Source: Phyllobacterium zundukense
GTDB taxonomy: Bacteria; Pseudomonadota; Alphaproteobacteria; Rhizobiales; Rhizobiaceae
Direction of reading: 5' to 3'
Assembly (NCBI RefSeq): GCF_025452195.1
Contig: NZ_CP104973.1
Location: 2,525,001 to 2,589,000, forward strand
DNA: 64,000 nt
In this document: positions 17,956-27,528 of the stretch, piece after piece
How the letters are laid out: the number at the start of each line of letters is the position of its first letter
Position numbering within the stretch: position 1 is the stretch's first letter
The notes under the pieces: model-generated
The model's database searches: none
What the model was told of the DNA's origin: nothing
The model's input: the letters and a program-made list of their open reading frames with translations, nothing else
Translations under genes and position numbers: made by a program

Positions 17956-18936
17956 ATGGAAATCAATCTATTGATTCTGTTTCTTGCCTTGCTGGCCGAT
18001 CGAACTTTCGGCGATCCCGATGGGTTGTGGCGGAAAATTCCCCATCCTGTTGTTCTATTTGGCAAAGCAATCGAACTCGCCGAGAAACAGCTGAACAAGG
18101 CCAGCGGTTCTGACGATGAAAGACGGCGTGATGGTTTCCTTGCTATTTTGGGTTTGCTGGTGCTGGCAGCTTTCATTGGCTTTCTTGTCCACCTCACGCT
18201 GCAGACCATTCAGCCCTTTGGCGATTTGATCGAGGCGCTGATTGTTGCGATATTTCTGGCGCAAAAGAGCCTCGGCGAACATGTCGAGCGTGTCGCGATA
18301 GCCTTGCGCGAAGAGGGCATCGTTGGTGCTCGTCGCGCTGTGTCGATGATTGTCGGACGTGATCCCGAAGCCCTCGACGATGCAGCGGTTAGCCGCGCCG
18401 CCATCGAAAGTCTTGCTGAAAATACCTCCGATGGCATCATTGCACCGGCGTTTTGGTATGCCCTGCTGGGGCTCCCCGGGCTTTTTGCCTACAAGATGTT
18501 AAATACGGCGGATTCGATGATCGGGCATTTGAATGATCGTTACCGTGATTTTGGGCGGTTCGCGGCCAAGTTCGATGACATTGCCAACTGGGTACCCGCA
18601 AGACTGACAGGTCTTCTGATCTCTGCAGCAGCCTGGGTCGTGCATGGCTATGATGCAGCGCTTCGCTCCTTCAATGTGATGATGCGCGATGCGCGGCTGC
18701 ATCGCTCTCCTAACGCGGGGTGGCCCGAGGCCGCGATGGCGGGGGCGATCGAAGTGGCACTTGCGGGGCCCCGCGTCTATGGGGGCGTGATGGCGAACGA
18801 GCCGATGCTGAACGGTGCAGGGCGACGCGATGCCGGAGCCGAGAACATCGAGGATGCGCTCAACATCTTTAGCGTGACAACCGGAATTTTTACAGCCGCA
18901 ATCCTGCCGCTGTTTCTGCTCGGACTGCTTTTGTAG
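17956..18936 (+). CDS. cobD: Adenosylcobinamide-phosphate synthase CobD (CbiB)
   Basis: Integral membrane enzyme attaching (R)-1-amino-2-propanol or its phosphate to adenosylcobyric acid. 326 aa from ATG 17956; an in-frame TTG at 17950 is less likely. The N-terminal LLADRTFGDPDGLWRKIPHP and the ENTSDGIIAPAFWY and NTADSMIGH motifs are characteristic. Last gene of the cobA-cobB-cobC-cobD run; it converges on the peptide transporter permease with only 6 bases between. Confidence 0.94.
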   Translation: MEINLLILFLALLADRTFGDPDGLWRKIPHPVVLFGKAIELAEKQLNKASGSDDERRRDGFLAILGLLVLAAFIGFLVHLTLQTIQPFGDLIEALIVAIFLAQKSLGEHVERVAIALREEGIVGARRAVSMIVGRDPEALDDAAVSRAAIESLAENTSDGIIAPAFWYALLGLPGLFAYKMLNTADSMIGHLNDRYRDFGRFAAKFDDIANWVPARLTGLLISAAAWVVHGYDAALRSFNVMMRDARLHRSPNAGWPEAAMAGAIEVALAGPRVYGGVMANEPMLNGAGRRDAGAENIEDALNIFSVTTGIFTAAILPLFLLGLLL

Positions 18937-18942
18937 CGGCAA

Positions 18943-19764
18943 TCACTGAAATCTTGGGTCAAGCACATCGCGCAAACCATCGCCGAGCAAATTGAGCCCG
19001 AGAACTGTGATGACAATCGCGAGACCGGGAAACAGCGCCATGTGCGGTGCCAAGCCAATCATTGTCTGTGCTTCGAACAGCATTCTACCCCAGCTCGGCA
19101 AGGGAGGTTGTGAACCCAGTCCAACATAAGAAAGGCCTGCTTCGGCAAGAATGCCGAGCGAAAACTGGATGGTCGCCTGCACGATTAGAAGAGACGCGAG
19201 ATTTGGCAATATGTGGTCACGGGTAATGCGCGCCGGGCTTTTACCAATAGCGCCTGCCGCTATCACAAACTCGCGCGACCACAGGGAGAGGGCAGTAGCC
19301 CGGGCAACACGTGCGAAAACCGGGATGTTGAAAATACCGATCGCGATAACAGCGTTGATCGCACCTGGACCAAACACTGCGGTGATCATCACTGCGGAGA
19401 GTAAGGCGGGAAAGGCGAAGACAAGATCGTTGAAGCGCATCAATGCCTCATCGATAAATCCGCCGGTTGCTGCACCCCATAAGCCGAGGGGCGCGCCAAT
19501 GCCGGCGCCAATAGCAACGGAGACAGACGCTACAGCGATGGAATTGCGGCTCCCGACCATGATCATCGACAGGATGTCACGACCAAAATGATCTGTGCCG
19601 AGCCAATGCGCTGCGGAGGGCGGCTTTAGCTTGCCTGCGATATCGAAGGCGCCCACCGGATAAGGTGTCCAGGCGAATGACACCAATGCCACCAGCGCGA
19701 TCAGGCTCGTGACGAAGAGGCCGACGCAAAACGATCTATTCGCCAGTGCCTTGCCGATGTTCAT
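18943..19764 (-). CDS. Peptide/nickel-type ABC transporter permease (DppC-like)
   Basis: Inner membrane permease of the oligopeptide/nickel (PepT) importer class. 273 aa with an N-terminal helix and five more; GTDHFGRDILS near residue 55 and the coupling-loop motif (RVARATALSLWSREFVIAAGA) near 150-170. It overlaps the upstream permease gene by 4 bases. In most such operons two ATPase genes follow; here cobD follows, in convergent orientation. Confidence 0.88.
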   Translation of the reverse strand: MNIGKALANRSFCVGLFVTSLIALVALVSFAWTPYPVGAFDIAGKLKPPSAAHWLGTDHFGRDILSMIMVGSRNSIAVASVSVAIGAGIGAPLGLWGAATGGFIDEALMRFNDLVFAFPALLSAVMITAVFGPGAINAVIAIGIFNIPVFARVARATALSLWSREFVIAAGAIGKSPARITRDHILPNLASLLIVQATIQFSLGILAEAGLSYVGLGSQPPLPSWGRMLFEAQTMIGLAPHMALFPGLAIVITVLGLNLLGDGLRDVLDPRFQ

Positions 19765-20708
19765 GAACGACCCCGCAATCGAGGATCTACTATGGCGTAG
19801 GAAAGATCGACCAGCAGATTGACAAGGATGAGAGTAGCAACGAGCAGCATGACGACGCCCTCCACCACGATCAGATCTCGCTGGGTGATTGCCTGGAACA
19901 CCAAACGACCGAGGCCCGGCAGATAGAACACGTTTTCAATGATGATCGTGCCAGCAAGCAGGAATGCGAATTGCAAGCCGAGAATAGTCAGGACAGGGAT
20001 AAGAGCATTGCGCAACGCGTGGCGGTATAAGACTTGCCGCCTGCTGAGCCCCTTGGCGCGAGCCGTGCGAATATAATCCTCCCCGAGTACTTCGAGCAGA
20101 GCCGAGCGGGTGACGCGGGCAAGGATCGCGGCTTGGGGGAGAGCAAGTGCAATGGACGGCAGGATCAGTGACTTAAGGCTCACACCGAAGCCTGCACCCC
20201 ATCCCGGGAAGCCACCGGCCGGAACAAGCCTCAACGTCACTGCGAATAGATAGACCAGGAGCAGGGCGAACCAAAAATTGGGTATCGCTACACCCACCTG
20301 CGCAACTCCCATAGCTAGCGTATCGGAGAACTTGCCGCGTTTTGACGCGGCAAAAATGCCGACAGGAAGTGCGACCAACGTGGATAGTGCCAACGAGATC
20401 GCAGCGAGCGGCAATGAAACAGCAACGCGCTCCACAATAAGGTCAAACACGGGAACGGAATAGGTATAAGACCTACCCAGATCTCCGGTGAGCAGCCCGC
20501 CGAGCCAGCTGAAATATCGTAGAGCGAGCGGTTGATTGAGCCCCATCTGCTCTTGCAGGTTATGGACCGCGTCTTCGGTGGCGTTCATTCCCAACATCAA
20601 TCGAGCGGGATCGCCCGGCACGATTTCAAGCATCGTAAAAACAACAAGAGATGCGACCAGAAGCGTGAAAGTGGCGACCAACGCTCGCTTTGTGGCATAG
20701 CTCAACAT
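19761..20708 (-). CDS. Peptide/nickel-type ABC transporter permease (DppB-like)
   Basis: Partner permease to the DppC-like gene. 315 aa, six predicted helices. N-terminal VPGDPARLMLGMNATEDAV is the DppB periplasmic signature; LLTGDLGRSYTY follows; the coupling loop LGEDYIRTARAKGLS lies near residue 205. It is 22 bases after the binding-protein gene, same operon. Confidence 0.88.
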   Translation of the reverse strand: MLSYATKRALVATFTLLVASLVVFTMLEIVPGDPARLMLGMNATEDAVHNLQEQMGLNQPLALRYFSWLGGLLTGDLGRSYTYSVPVFDLIVERVAVSLPLAAISLALSTLVALPVGIFAASKRGKFSDTLAMGVAQVGVAIPNFWFALLLVYLFAVTLRLVPAGGFPGWGAGFGVSLKSLILPSIALALPQAAILARVTRSALLEVLGEDYIRTARAKGLSRRQVLYRHALRNALIPVLTILGLQFAFLLAGTIIIENVFYLPGLGRLVFQAITQRDLIVVEGVVMLLVATLILVNLLVDLSYAIVDPRLRGRS

Positions 20709-20730
20709 CGAACGGGCGCGCCGGATCGCA

Positions 20731-22212
20731 TTAGTCCAGCCACTTCACAGAGGTTAGATCATTGGCCTGAATCGGTCCATTTTCCCATAGCCCCTCAATC
20801 TTTGCGTCCCAGATGCCGGTTTTGGGCAGCTGAAACAGGAACGCCGCAGGTACGTCTTTTGCAAGCAATTTTTGCGCCTGCTGATAAAGTCCGGTGCGCT
20901 CGGCGCCATAGGATGTGGCATCTATTTGTTTGATCAGATCCTTGAAGGTCGGACTGTCATAATTGAAATAATAGTCGTCGCGGGAAAAAATATTCAGGTC
21001 GTTCGGCTCGGTATGAGAGACGATCGTCATGTCATAGTCTTTGTTCTTGAAGACCTGATCCAGCCATTGCGCCCATTCCACCGGGATAATTTCCGTCTCG
21101 ATGCCGATTTCACGCAGTTCGGCTGCGATAATTTCACCGCCGCGCCGGGCGTAGGTGGGTGGCGGAAGTTTCAGCGTTGTCTTGAAGCCGTCAGGATGAC
21201 CGGCCTCCGCTAATAGCTTCTTCGCAAGTTCCGAATCGTAAGCAGTTTCCGCTGTCAGATCGATATAGGCGGGGTGGTGGGACGGAAAGAATGATCCGAT
21301 GGACGTCCCAAATCCGAACATTGCACCATCGATCAACGACTTCCGATCAATGGCGTGGGCGACGGCTTGACGGACCTTTGGATTATCAAAAGGCGGCTTT
21401 TTGTTATTCATGCCGAGAACGGTCTCACCTTCAGTCGTGCCGATGACTACCTTGAAACGGGGATCAGCTTGGAACTGCGGGATGCTTTCATAACTCGGAA
21501 AAACCGGAAAAGCCTGGACATCACTCGCCAAGAGCGCTGCCGTCGCGGCAGCAGGATCTGGAATGACGCGAAATGTGGCTTTGTCGAGCAATGCTGGTGT
21601 TCCCCAGTAATCGGCGTTTTTCGCAATGACAATCTGGTAGCCTTTCGCCCAGCTATCAAATTTGAATGGACCTGTTCCAACAGGTTTGTCCTTGTTGGTC
21701 CCGGCGCTTTCAGGCGCCACGATAACCGCATCGCCCCAGCCCATATTGTAGAGGAAATCGCCGCTCGGCTGCTTCAGAGCCACCTTGACCGTTAGCGGAT
21801 CAACAACGTCGACGGTATCGATGGCTGAAAACAGACCCTTTTGAGCGTTGGTGGATTTGTCGCCACGAGCACGATCGAGCGAAAACTTGACGTCATCGGC
21901 GTCGAATGATGTGCCGTCGTGAAATTTGACGTCCTTGTGCAGCTTGAAAGTGTAGACCTTGCCGTCCTCCGATTGTGTCCAGCTTTCGGCGAGGGCGGGC
22001 AGAACGTCCCCCTTTGGGCCAATGCGTGTCAGCCCTTCAAAGATATTCGCATAGACGATCTCGTCGATAGCTGCCGCGGCGCCCGCGGTCGGATCGAGGT
22101 GCGGAGGTTCCAAAACGATGCCGAGGACAAGATCAGTCTTCGCGGCATAGGATGCCGAGGACATCACCAAGCTTATTGCCACACCGGCGATGGCTAACTT
22201 CCATGATTTCAT
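20731..22212 (-). CDS. ABC transporter substrate-binding protein, family 5 (peptide-type)
   Basis: Periplasmic binding protein of the SBP_bac_5 class. 493 aa with a clear signal peptide (MKSWKLAIAGVAISLVMSSA, cleavage after SYA at about residue 23). LVLGIVLEPPHLDPTAGAA and YTFKLHKDVKFHDGTSFDADDVKFSL are class marks. It lies 25 bases after the M20 hydrolase gene. Ligand unknown; a peptide or an N-acylated amino acid fits the neighbouring deacylase. Confidence 0.9.
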   Translation of the reverse strand: MKSWKLAIAGVAISLVMSSASYAAKTDLVLGIVLEPPHLDPTAGAAAAIDEIVYANIFEGLTRIGPKGDVLPALAESWTQSEDGKVYTFKLHKDVKFHDGTSFDADDVKFSLDRARGDKSTNAQKGLFSAIDTVDVVDPLTVKVALKQPSGDFLYNMGWGDAVIVAPESAGTNKDKPVGTGPFKFDSWAKGYQIVIAKNADYWGTPALLDKATFRVIPDPAAATAALLASDVQAFPVFPSYESIPQFQADPRFKVVIGTTEGETVLGMNNKKPPFDNPKVRQAVAHAIDRKSLIDGAMFGFGTSIGSFFPSHHPAYIDLTAETAYDSELAKKLLAEAGHPDGFKTTLKLPPPTYARRGGEIIAAELREIGIETEIIPVEWAQWLDQVFKNKDYDMTIVSHTEPNDLNIFSRDDYYFNYDSPTFKDLIKQIDATSYGAERTGLYQQAQKLLAKDVPAAFLFQLPKTGIWDAKIEGLWENGPIQANDLTSVKWLD

Positions 22213-22237
22213 CCAGTAACTCCCCAGCTTTTGGCAA

Positions 22238-23509
22238 TCAGGCCGATCCCGACAGTAGCATCTTTAAACCGACCGCCATGACGTTGGCGGATTCGATCAT
22301 GTCTTCGATGCCGACATATTCATCCGGCCGATGGGCGAGGTCCAGTATGCCCGGGCCATAGGCTATGCAGTCGTGCAGTAGCCCGATGCGTGCAATATGT
22401 TTTTGATCATAAGTACCGGGCGAGATCACGTACTGCGGTTCCCGACCGAAAACGGAGCGGATTCCCTCAGCAACTGCGGTGACGACCGGCGCATTACGCT
22501 CCGTCATCAGCGGTTGCACTTCCATGATGTCGCGAATGCTGTAGTGAAATTTCGGACGCTCCCACTGCAATCTGTCGAGGATCGAAACGACCTCGCGTTT
22601 AACCTCGGCGATGTCTTCCTCGAGCAGGAAACGGCGATCGATAGTCAAGCGGCAGCTGTCGGGCACGTTAGGTGAGGGCAGTCCTGAATAATCGTCAGTC
22701 TGTCCACCATGGATGGAATTGATATTCATGGTGGATCGCCGCGCGCCGTCGGGCACCACTGGCATCGAGGTTTGCTTGTTGTCCAGGGCGGGGAAAAGTT
22801 CGTTTTCGAATGCTTCAAGCACCGCTCCCATATGGCGAACGGCGCAATCACCCAAAAACGGCATCGACCCGTGGGCGATTTCGCCCTTGGTTTCGATTTC
22901 TGCCCACCAGACGCCGCGATGACCGAGACAGATACGGTCCTTGTTGAGCGGTTCCGGAATGATAACGTGATCGACGCGGGGCTTCGAGAAGAAGCCTTTG
23001 CTGGCGAGATAGGCAACACCGCCGAAGCCACCGGATTCTTCATCCACGGTACCAGATATCTCTATGGCGCCCGCGAAGTCTGGATAAACCTCGATAAATG
23101 CTTCCACTGCAATGATTGAGGCGGCGAGACCTCCCTTCATGTCACAGGCGCCGCGGCCGTAAATCTTGCCGTCCTTGACGATGCCTTCGAACGGGTCAAC
23201 GGTCCAGCCTTCGCCAGTGTCCACGACATCGATATGCGAATTGAAATGTACGGTCTGGCCATGGCTGCGACCATCAAAGCGGGCGACGACGTTGGTGCGC
23301 GGGTAGCGGTCGGTATCACCGGGCGTGCCTTCGCCGCGGATCAACTGGGTTTCGAAGCCGATCATCTGCAGCCGCTTCGCAAGAAATTCTGCGCAGGGCG
23401 TATACGCCTCGCCGGGCGGGTTGATAGTGGGGAAACGGATGAGATCGCGCGTGAGTGCGATTAGGTCATCACGCCGTTTCTCAATTGCACGGGAGAGCTT
23501 GTCGTCCAT
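22238..23509 (-). CDS. M20 family metallopeptidase / amidohydrolase (ArgE/DapE-like)
   Basis: Predicted cytoplasmic zinc hydrolase cleaving an N-acyl or peptide bond. 423 aa. First metal motif FNSHIDVVDTGEGW near residue 90 (the bridging Asp is in GRGACDMKGG), catalytic Glu pair in GTVDEESGGFGG near 155, and distal motif VISPGTYDQKH. First gene of the minus-strand operon with the peptide-type transporter, so it probably processes the imported substrate. Substrate not identifiable from sequence. Confidence 0.82.
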   Translation of the reverse strand: MDDKLSRAIEKRRDDLIALTRDLIRFPTINPPGEAYTPCAEFLAKRLQMIGFETQLIRGEGTPGDTDRYPRTNVVARFDGRSHGQTVHFNSHIDVVDTGEGWTVDPFEGIVKDGKIYGRGACDMKGGLAASIIAVEAFIEVYPDFAGAIEISGTVDEESGGFGGVAYLASKGFFSKPRVDHVIIPEPLNKDRICLGHRGVWWAEIETKGEIAHGSMPFLGDCAVRHMGAVLEAFENELFPALDNKQTSMPVVPDGARRSTMNINSIHGGQTDDYSGLPSPNVPDSCRLTIDRRFLLEEDIAEVKREVVSILDRLQWERPKFHYSIRDIMEVQPLMTERNAPVVTAVAEGIRSVFGREPQYVISPGTYDQKHIARIGLLHDCIAYGPGILDLAHRPDEYVGIEDMIESANVMAVGLKMLLSGSA

Positions 23510-23905
23510 GCCTCATCAAATCAGCACCACTCCTGATTTGGCAAGTAGCAACTTCTTGTCTGATGATAGTTGAACAGCCCAACTTGTGTAACCTGGCCGA
23601 GGATACATTTTTGGCTAGGGCCAGAACGTGCTAAAGCGCCTCTGCAACAGCCCGCATTGCAGCAGATATAGTGACACCGGCTGCAGCCTGGAAATGGCAG
23701 ACTGGTCCATCCCTAATCGGGCAATGAGCCCACTAGTTTTACAGTCCGATTGGGACTGGTGCCGTTTTCCTGACAACGCAATCCCGCAGACCCGCTAAGA
23801 TGTTAGTGAGTCGGACGCGCATGCTCTTTGCAAAACCCGCAGATTTCTTGCAAGACTGCCGCTAAGGGATCGAGACGGCTTGGTGAACAAGGGGGCGCAT
23901 CGGGT
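23510..23905. other. Divergent intergenic region between the M20 hydrolase and soeA
   Basis: About 400 bases with no convincing gene. It must hold the promoters of both divergent operons. Only weak structure is seen: inverted repeats CTGGCC/GGCCAG (23593-23624) and CAGTCC/GGACTG (about 23742-23758). No known riboswitch or operator is recognised. Confidence 0.5.
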
Positions 23906-26761
23906 ATGAATTCAGAACCAGTCCTTGCTTTATCAGAGCCGGTTGGTGATGAGATTCGGAAAACGACCTGCTATATGTGCGCCTGCCGTTGCGGCATCGA
24001 TGTCCATCTGAAAGACGGCAAAATCCGCTACATCGAGGGCAACCGCGACCACCCGATCAACAAGGGGGTCTTGTGTGCCAAAGGATCAGCGGGAATCATG
24101 CAGCACTATTCGCCGGCGCGATTGCGAGCGCCGCTGTTACGAACAGGACCGCGCGGTTCAGGCGAATTCAAGGAAATCAGCTGGGAAGAAGCGCTGGCGT
24201 TGGCTGTCGATTGGCTGCAACCCGTGCGCGAGAGCGCTCCACAAAAATTGGCCTTCTTCACGGGTCGCGATCAAAGCCAGGCTCTAACCAGCTTTTGGGC
24301 GCAAAATTTCGGCACACCGAACTATGCTGCACATGGCGGGTTTTGTTCGGTCAACATGGCAGCCGCAGGGATTTATACGATCGGTGGCGCGTTCTGGGAG
24401 TTTGGCGCGCCCGATTGGGACAAAACCAAGCTCTTCGTGTTATTCGGCGTGGCGGAGGATCACGATTCCAACCCAATCAAGATAGGTATTTCCAAACTCA
24501 AGAAGCGCGGAGCGCGCTTTGTTTCGATCAATCCGGTACGCACCGGCTATTCCGCTATCGCTGATAACTGGATCGGCATTCGGCCCGGTACTGATGGACT
24601 GCTCATTCTTGCGATCATTCATGAACTTTTTCGCACTGGCAAGATAGATCTCGATTATCTCCAGCGCTACACCAATGCGCCTTGGCTAGTGATCGATGAT
24701 GAGGGTAAGGAAGACCACGGACTTTTCCTGCGCGACGATCTGGGCAAGGCTTTGGTGCGTGACCGCAGGTCGGGTGCGGTTGTCCGGTTCGATGAACCGG
24801 GGCACGTCGCGGATCTCAATGCTGACTTCGTTACACAAGATGGCCGGAAGGTGCGCAGCGTCCTGCGGCTAATGGCAGAGAAATATCTCGATCCGAAATA
24901 TGCACCCGATGCAGTCGCGGCGGAAACCGGGGTTGCGGCGAGTACGATCCGTGGGCTGGCTTCGGAAATCGCCCGCGTGGCCTTTGAGGAAGAGATTGTC
25001 CTCCAACAACCGTGGACCGACATGAAAGGCGAACAGCATGAGTTCATGATCGGGCGGCCGGTGAGCTTTCATGCCATGCGCGGCATCTCCGCTCATTCGA
25101 ACGGCTTTCAGTCGGCGCGGGCCTTGCATGTCTTACAGACGATCATCGGCTCCATCGACTGCCCGGGCGGCCATCGGTACAAGCCGCCTTATCCCAAACC
25201 GGTGACGGCCCACCCAAGACCGCATGGCAGAGCCGAACATGTGAAGCCTGGCCAACCTCTTGCGGGGCCGCATCTCGGCTATCCCCTCGGACCTGAAGAC
25301 CTGCTGGTGAATGCTGAAGGCAAACCGCAACGCATCGACAAGGCATTCTCGTGGGAAGCGCCGCTTTCTGCTCATGGCATGATGCATATGGTTATCGCCA
25401 ATGCCTGCGCCGGCGATCCGTATCCGATCGACGTGCTGTTCCTGTATATGGCGAACATGGCGTGGAACTCGTCGATGAACACGCGTGGCACGATCAAGAT
25501 GCTTGAGGAGCGCGACGCGAAAACCGGTGAATATAAAATCCCGAAGATCATCTATTCGGACGCCTATTCATCGGAAATGGTTGCCTATGCCGATCTTGTC
25601 TTGCCAGATACGACCTATCTGGAGCGTCACGACTGTATTTCACTGCTCGACCGGCCAATCTCCGAACCTGACGCCGCCTGCGACGCGATCCGTTGGCCGG
25701 TGCTGGTGCCGGACAGGGATGTGCGCGGGTTTCAGTCCGTGCTGATAGATCTCGGAGCCCGCTTGAAACTGCCGGGTTTCGTCGATGATAGAGGCGCGGC
25801 GCTGTACAAAGACTATGCCGACTATATCGTCAATCATCAGCGAAAGCCCGGTATCGGCCCTCTTTCGGGTTGGCGGGGTGCGGATGCCATGGATGAGGGC
25901 AGGGGAGCGCCCAACAAAGATCAGCTGAAAGATTACATTGATCACGGTGCGTTCTGGGTGAAGCACATTCCCGATGAGGCACTCTATTTCAAGCACCACA
26001 ACGCCGCTTATCAACAGTTCGCCATTGATATGGGTTTCTTTGATGCGCCGCAGCCGGTTACCCTTCAGCTCTATGTCGAGACGCTGCAGAAGTTCCGGCT
26101 GTCGGCGATGGGTGTTCGGCAACCGTTCGCGCCCGAACAATATCGCAAACGCCTGCTCGATTGTTTTGATCCGCTACCGGACTGGTACCGACCCTTCGAA
26201 GAACAGGGCGTCGATATCGCAGAATTTCCCTATCATGCGATCACTCAGCGGCCGATGGCGATGTATCATTCCTGGGGCTCGCAGAATGCATGGCTGCGAC
26301 AGATACACACGAAAAATCCATTGTATGTCCCTGGTACGATTTGCGACGAGCAAGGGTTGAAAGATGGCGATTGGGTTTGGGTCATTTCGCATCACGGCCG
26401 GATCAAATGTGAAATTGCGCGAACCGATGCGGTGAATGGCAGAACCATGTGGACATGGAATGCGATCGGAAAGCGCAAGGGCGCTTGGGCACTTGATCCG
26501 CAAGCGCCGGAAGCAACGAGGGGATTCCTGCTCAACCATCTTATTCATGAACTTCTCCCACCAAAAGCCGATGGTATGCGCTGGTCGAATTCCGATCCGG
26601 TCACCGGGCAGGCTGCCTGGTATGATTTGCGCGTGCGCATTGAAAAGGCCGAGACTGGCGCGGAGATCAGCGAACCGTATTTCGCTGCGATCAAACCGCC
26701 CGGCAGCCAACAGCAACCAGTCGATGAACTGCGCTACGGGCAGGAATGGGCGCCAAAATGA
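23906..26761 (+). CDS. soeA: Cytoplasmic molybdopterin oxidoreductase, probable sulfite dehydrogenase subunit SoeA
   Basis: Catalytic subunit of a DMSO-reductase-superfamily enzyme. 951 aa from ATG 23906; a TTG at 23828 in frame would add a 26-residue tail without homology. The N-terminal [4Fe-4S] motif is C-x2-C-x3-C followed by VLCAKG; a Cys in HGGFCSVN (about residue 147) is the likely molybdenum ligand. There is no twin-arginine signal, so it is cytoplasmic. Together with the four-cluster ferredoxin and DmsC-type anchor this matches SoeABC, which oxidises sulfite and passes electrons to quinone. A different substrate (for example another sulfur oxyanion) cannot be excluded. Confidence 0.8.
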   Translation: MNSEPVLALSEPVGDEIRKTTCYMCACRCGIDVHLKDGKIRYIEGNRDHPINKGVLCAKGSAGIMQHYSPARLRAPLLRTGPRGSGEFKEISWEEALALAVDWLQPVRESAPQKLAFFTGRDQSQALTSFWAQNFGTPNYAAHGGFCSVNMAAAGIYTIGGAFWEFGAPDWDKTKLFVLFGVAEDHDSNPIKIGISKLKKRGARFVSINPVRTGYSAIADNWIGIRPGTDGLLILAIIHELFRTGKIDLDYLQRYTNAPWLVIDDEGKEDHGLFLRDDLGKALVRDRRSGAVVRFDEPGHVADLNADFVTQDGRKVRSVLRLMAEKYLDPKYAPDAVAAETGVAASTIRGLASEIARVAFEEEIVLQQPWTDMKGEQHEFMIGRPVSFHAMRGISAHSNGFQSARALHVLQTIIGSIDCPGGHRYKPPYPKPVTAHPRPHGRAEHVKPGQPLAGPHLGYPLGPEDLLVNAEGKPQRIDKAFSWEAPLSAHGMMHMVIANACAGDPYPIDVLFLYMANMAWNSSMNTRGTIKMLEERDAKTGEYKIPKIIYSDAYSSEMVAYADLVLPDTTYLERHDCISLLDRPISEPDAACDAIRWPVLVPDRDVRGFQSVLIDLGARLKLPGFVDDRGAALYKDYADYIVNHQRKPGIGPLSGWRGADAMDEGRGAPNKDQLKDYIDHGAFWVKHIPDEALYFKHHNAAYQQFAIDMGFFDAPQPVTLQLYVETLQKFRLSAMGVRQPFAPEQYRKRLLDCFDPLPDWYRPFEEQGVDIAEFPYHAITQRPMAMYHSWGSQNAWLRQIHTKNPLYVPGTICDEQGLKDGDWVWVISHHGRIKCEIARTDAVNGRTMWTWNAIGKRKGAWALDPQAPEATRGFLLNHLIHELLPPKADGMRWSNSDPVTGQAAWYDLRVRIEKAETGAEISEPYFAAIKPPGSQQQPVDELRYGQEWAPK

Positions 26762-27525
26762 CCAGCCTTCCGCAAAATCGTACCGCCAAAAAACTCGGAC
26801 TAGTGATCGATCTTGATGTGTGCGTCGGCTGTCATGCCTGCGTGATCAGCTGCAAGGAATGGAACACCGGCGGCTATGGCAGTGCGTTGTCGGACCAGCA
26901 TCCCTATGGCGAGGATGTTTCGGGTACGTTTCTCAACCGCATCCATAGTTTTGAAGTCGTTCCGGAAGGCGGACAGATCATCGGCGAAGCTGGCGACGCC
27001 CGCGTTGTGCACTTTCCAAAGTCGTGTTTGCATTGCGAGGACGCGCCCTGTGTCACGGTCTGCCCGACCGGTGCCTCTTACAAGCGTGCCGAGGACGGCA
27101 TTGTGCTGGTGGATGAGGAAAAATGTATCGGCTGCGGGCTCTGTGCCTGGGCTTGTGCCTATGGTGCGCGCGAGATGGACTTGGCCGCAGGCGTGATGAA
27201 GAAGTGCACGCTGTGCGTCGACCGAATCTACAATGAGACATTGAAGCAGGTAGATCGCGTGCCGTCTTGCGTCAGAACGTGTCCGGTCAATGCCCGGCAC
27301 TATGGCGATCTCGGCGATCCAAATTCGGATGTTTCGATCATGGTGGCCGAAAGGGGTGGTTTCGATCTTATGCCGGAGCAGGGAACACGGCCCACCAACA
27401 AATACCTTCCACCTCGGCCCCGCACGTCCTTGAGCGACAGTGCGCCAATGATTCCGCTCGCCGAGAATACCGAAGGCGCAAGCGGATTTTTCGCTTGGCT
27501 CGACAAGACGTTGGACCGGATCTAA
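26758..27525 (+). CDS. soeB: Four-cluster [4Fe-4S] ferredoxin subunit, probable SoeB
   Basis: Electron-transfer subunit linking the molybdoenzyme to the membrane anchor. 255 aa from ATG 26758, which overlaps the soeA stop as ATGA; ATG 26746 in frame is an alternative. Cys motifs in order: CVGCHACVISC, CLHCEDAPCVTVC, CIGCGLCAWAC, and CTLC...CVRTC, enough for four cubane clusters as in DmsB/NrfC/PsrB. No signal peptide, consistent with a cytoplasmic complex. Confidence 0.88.
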   Translation: MTSLPQNRTAKKLGLVIDLDVCVGCHACVISCKEWNTGGYGSALSDQHPYGEDVSGTFLNRIHSFEVVPEGGQIIGEAGDARVVHFPKSCLHCEDAPCVTVCPTGASYKRAEDGIVLVDEEKCIGCGLCAWACAYGAREMDLAAGVMKKCTLCVDRIYNETLKQVDRVPSCVRTCPVNARHYGDLGDPNSDVSIMVAERGGFDLMPEQGTRPTNKYLPPRPRTSLSDSAPMIPLAENTEGASGFFAWLDKTLDRI

Positions 27526-27528
27526 ACG

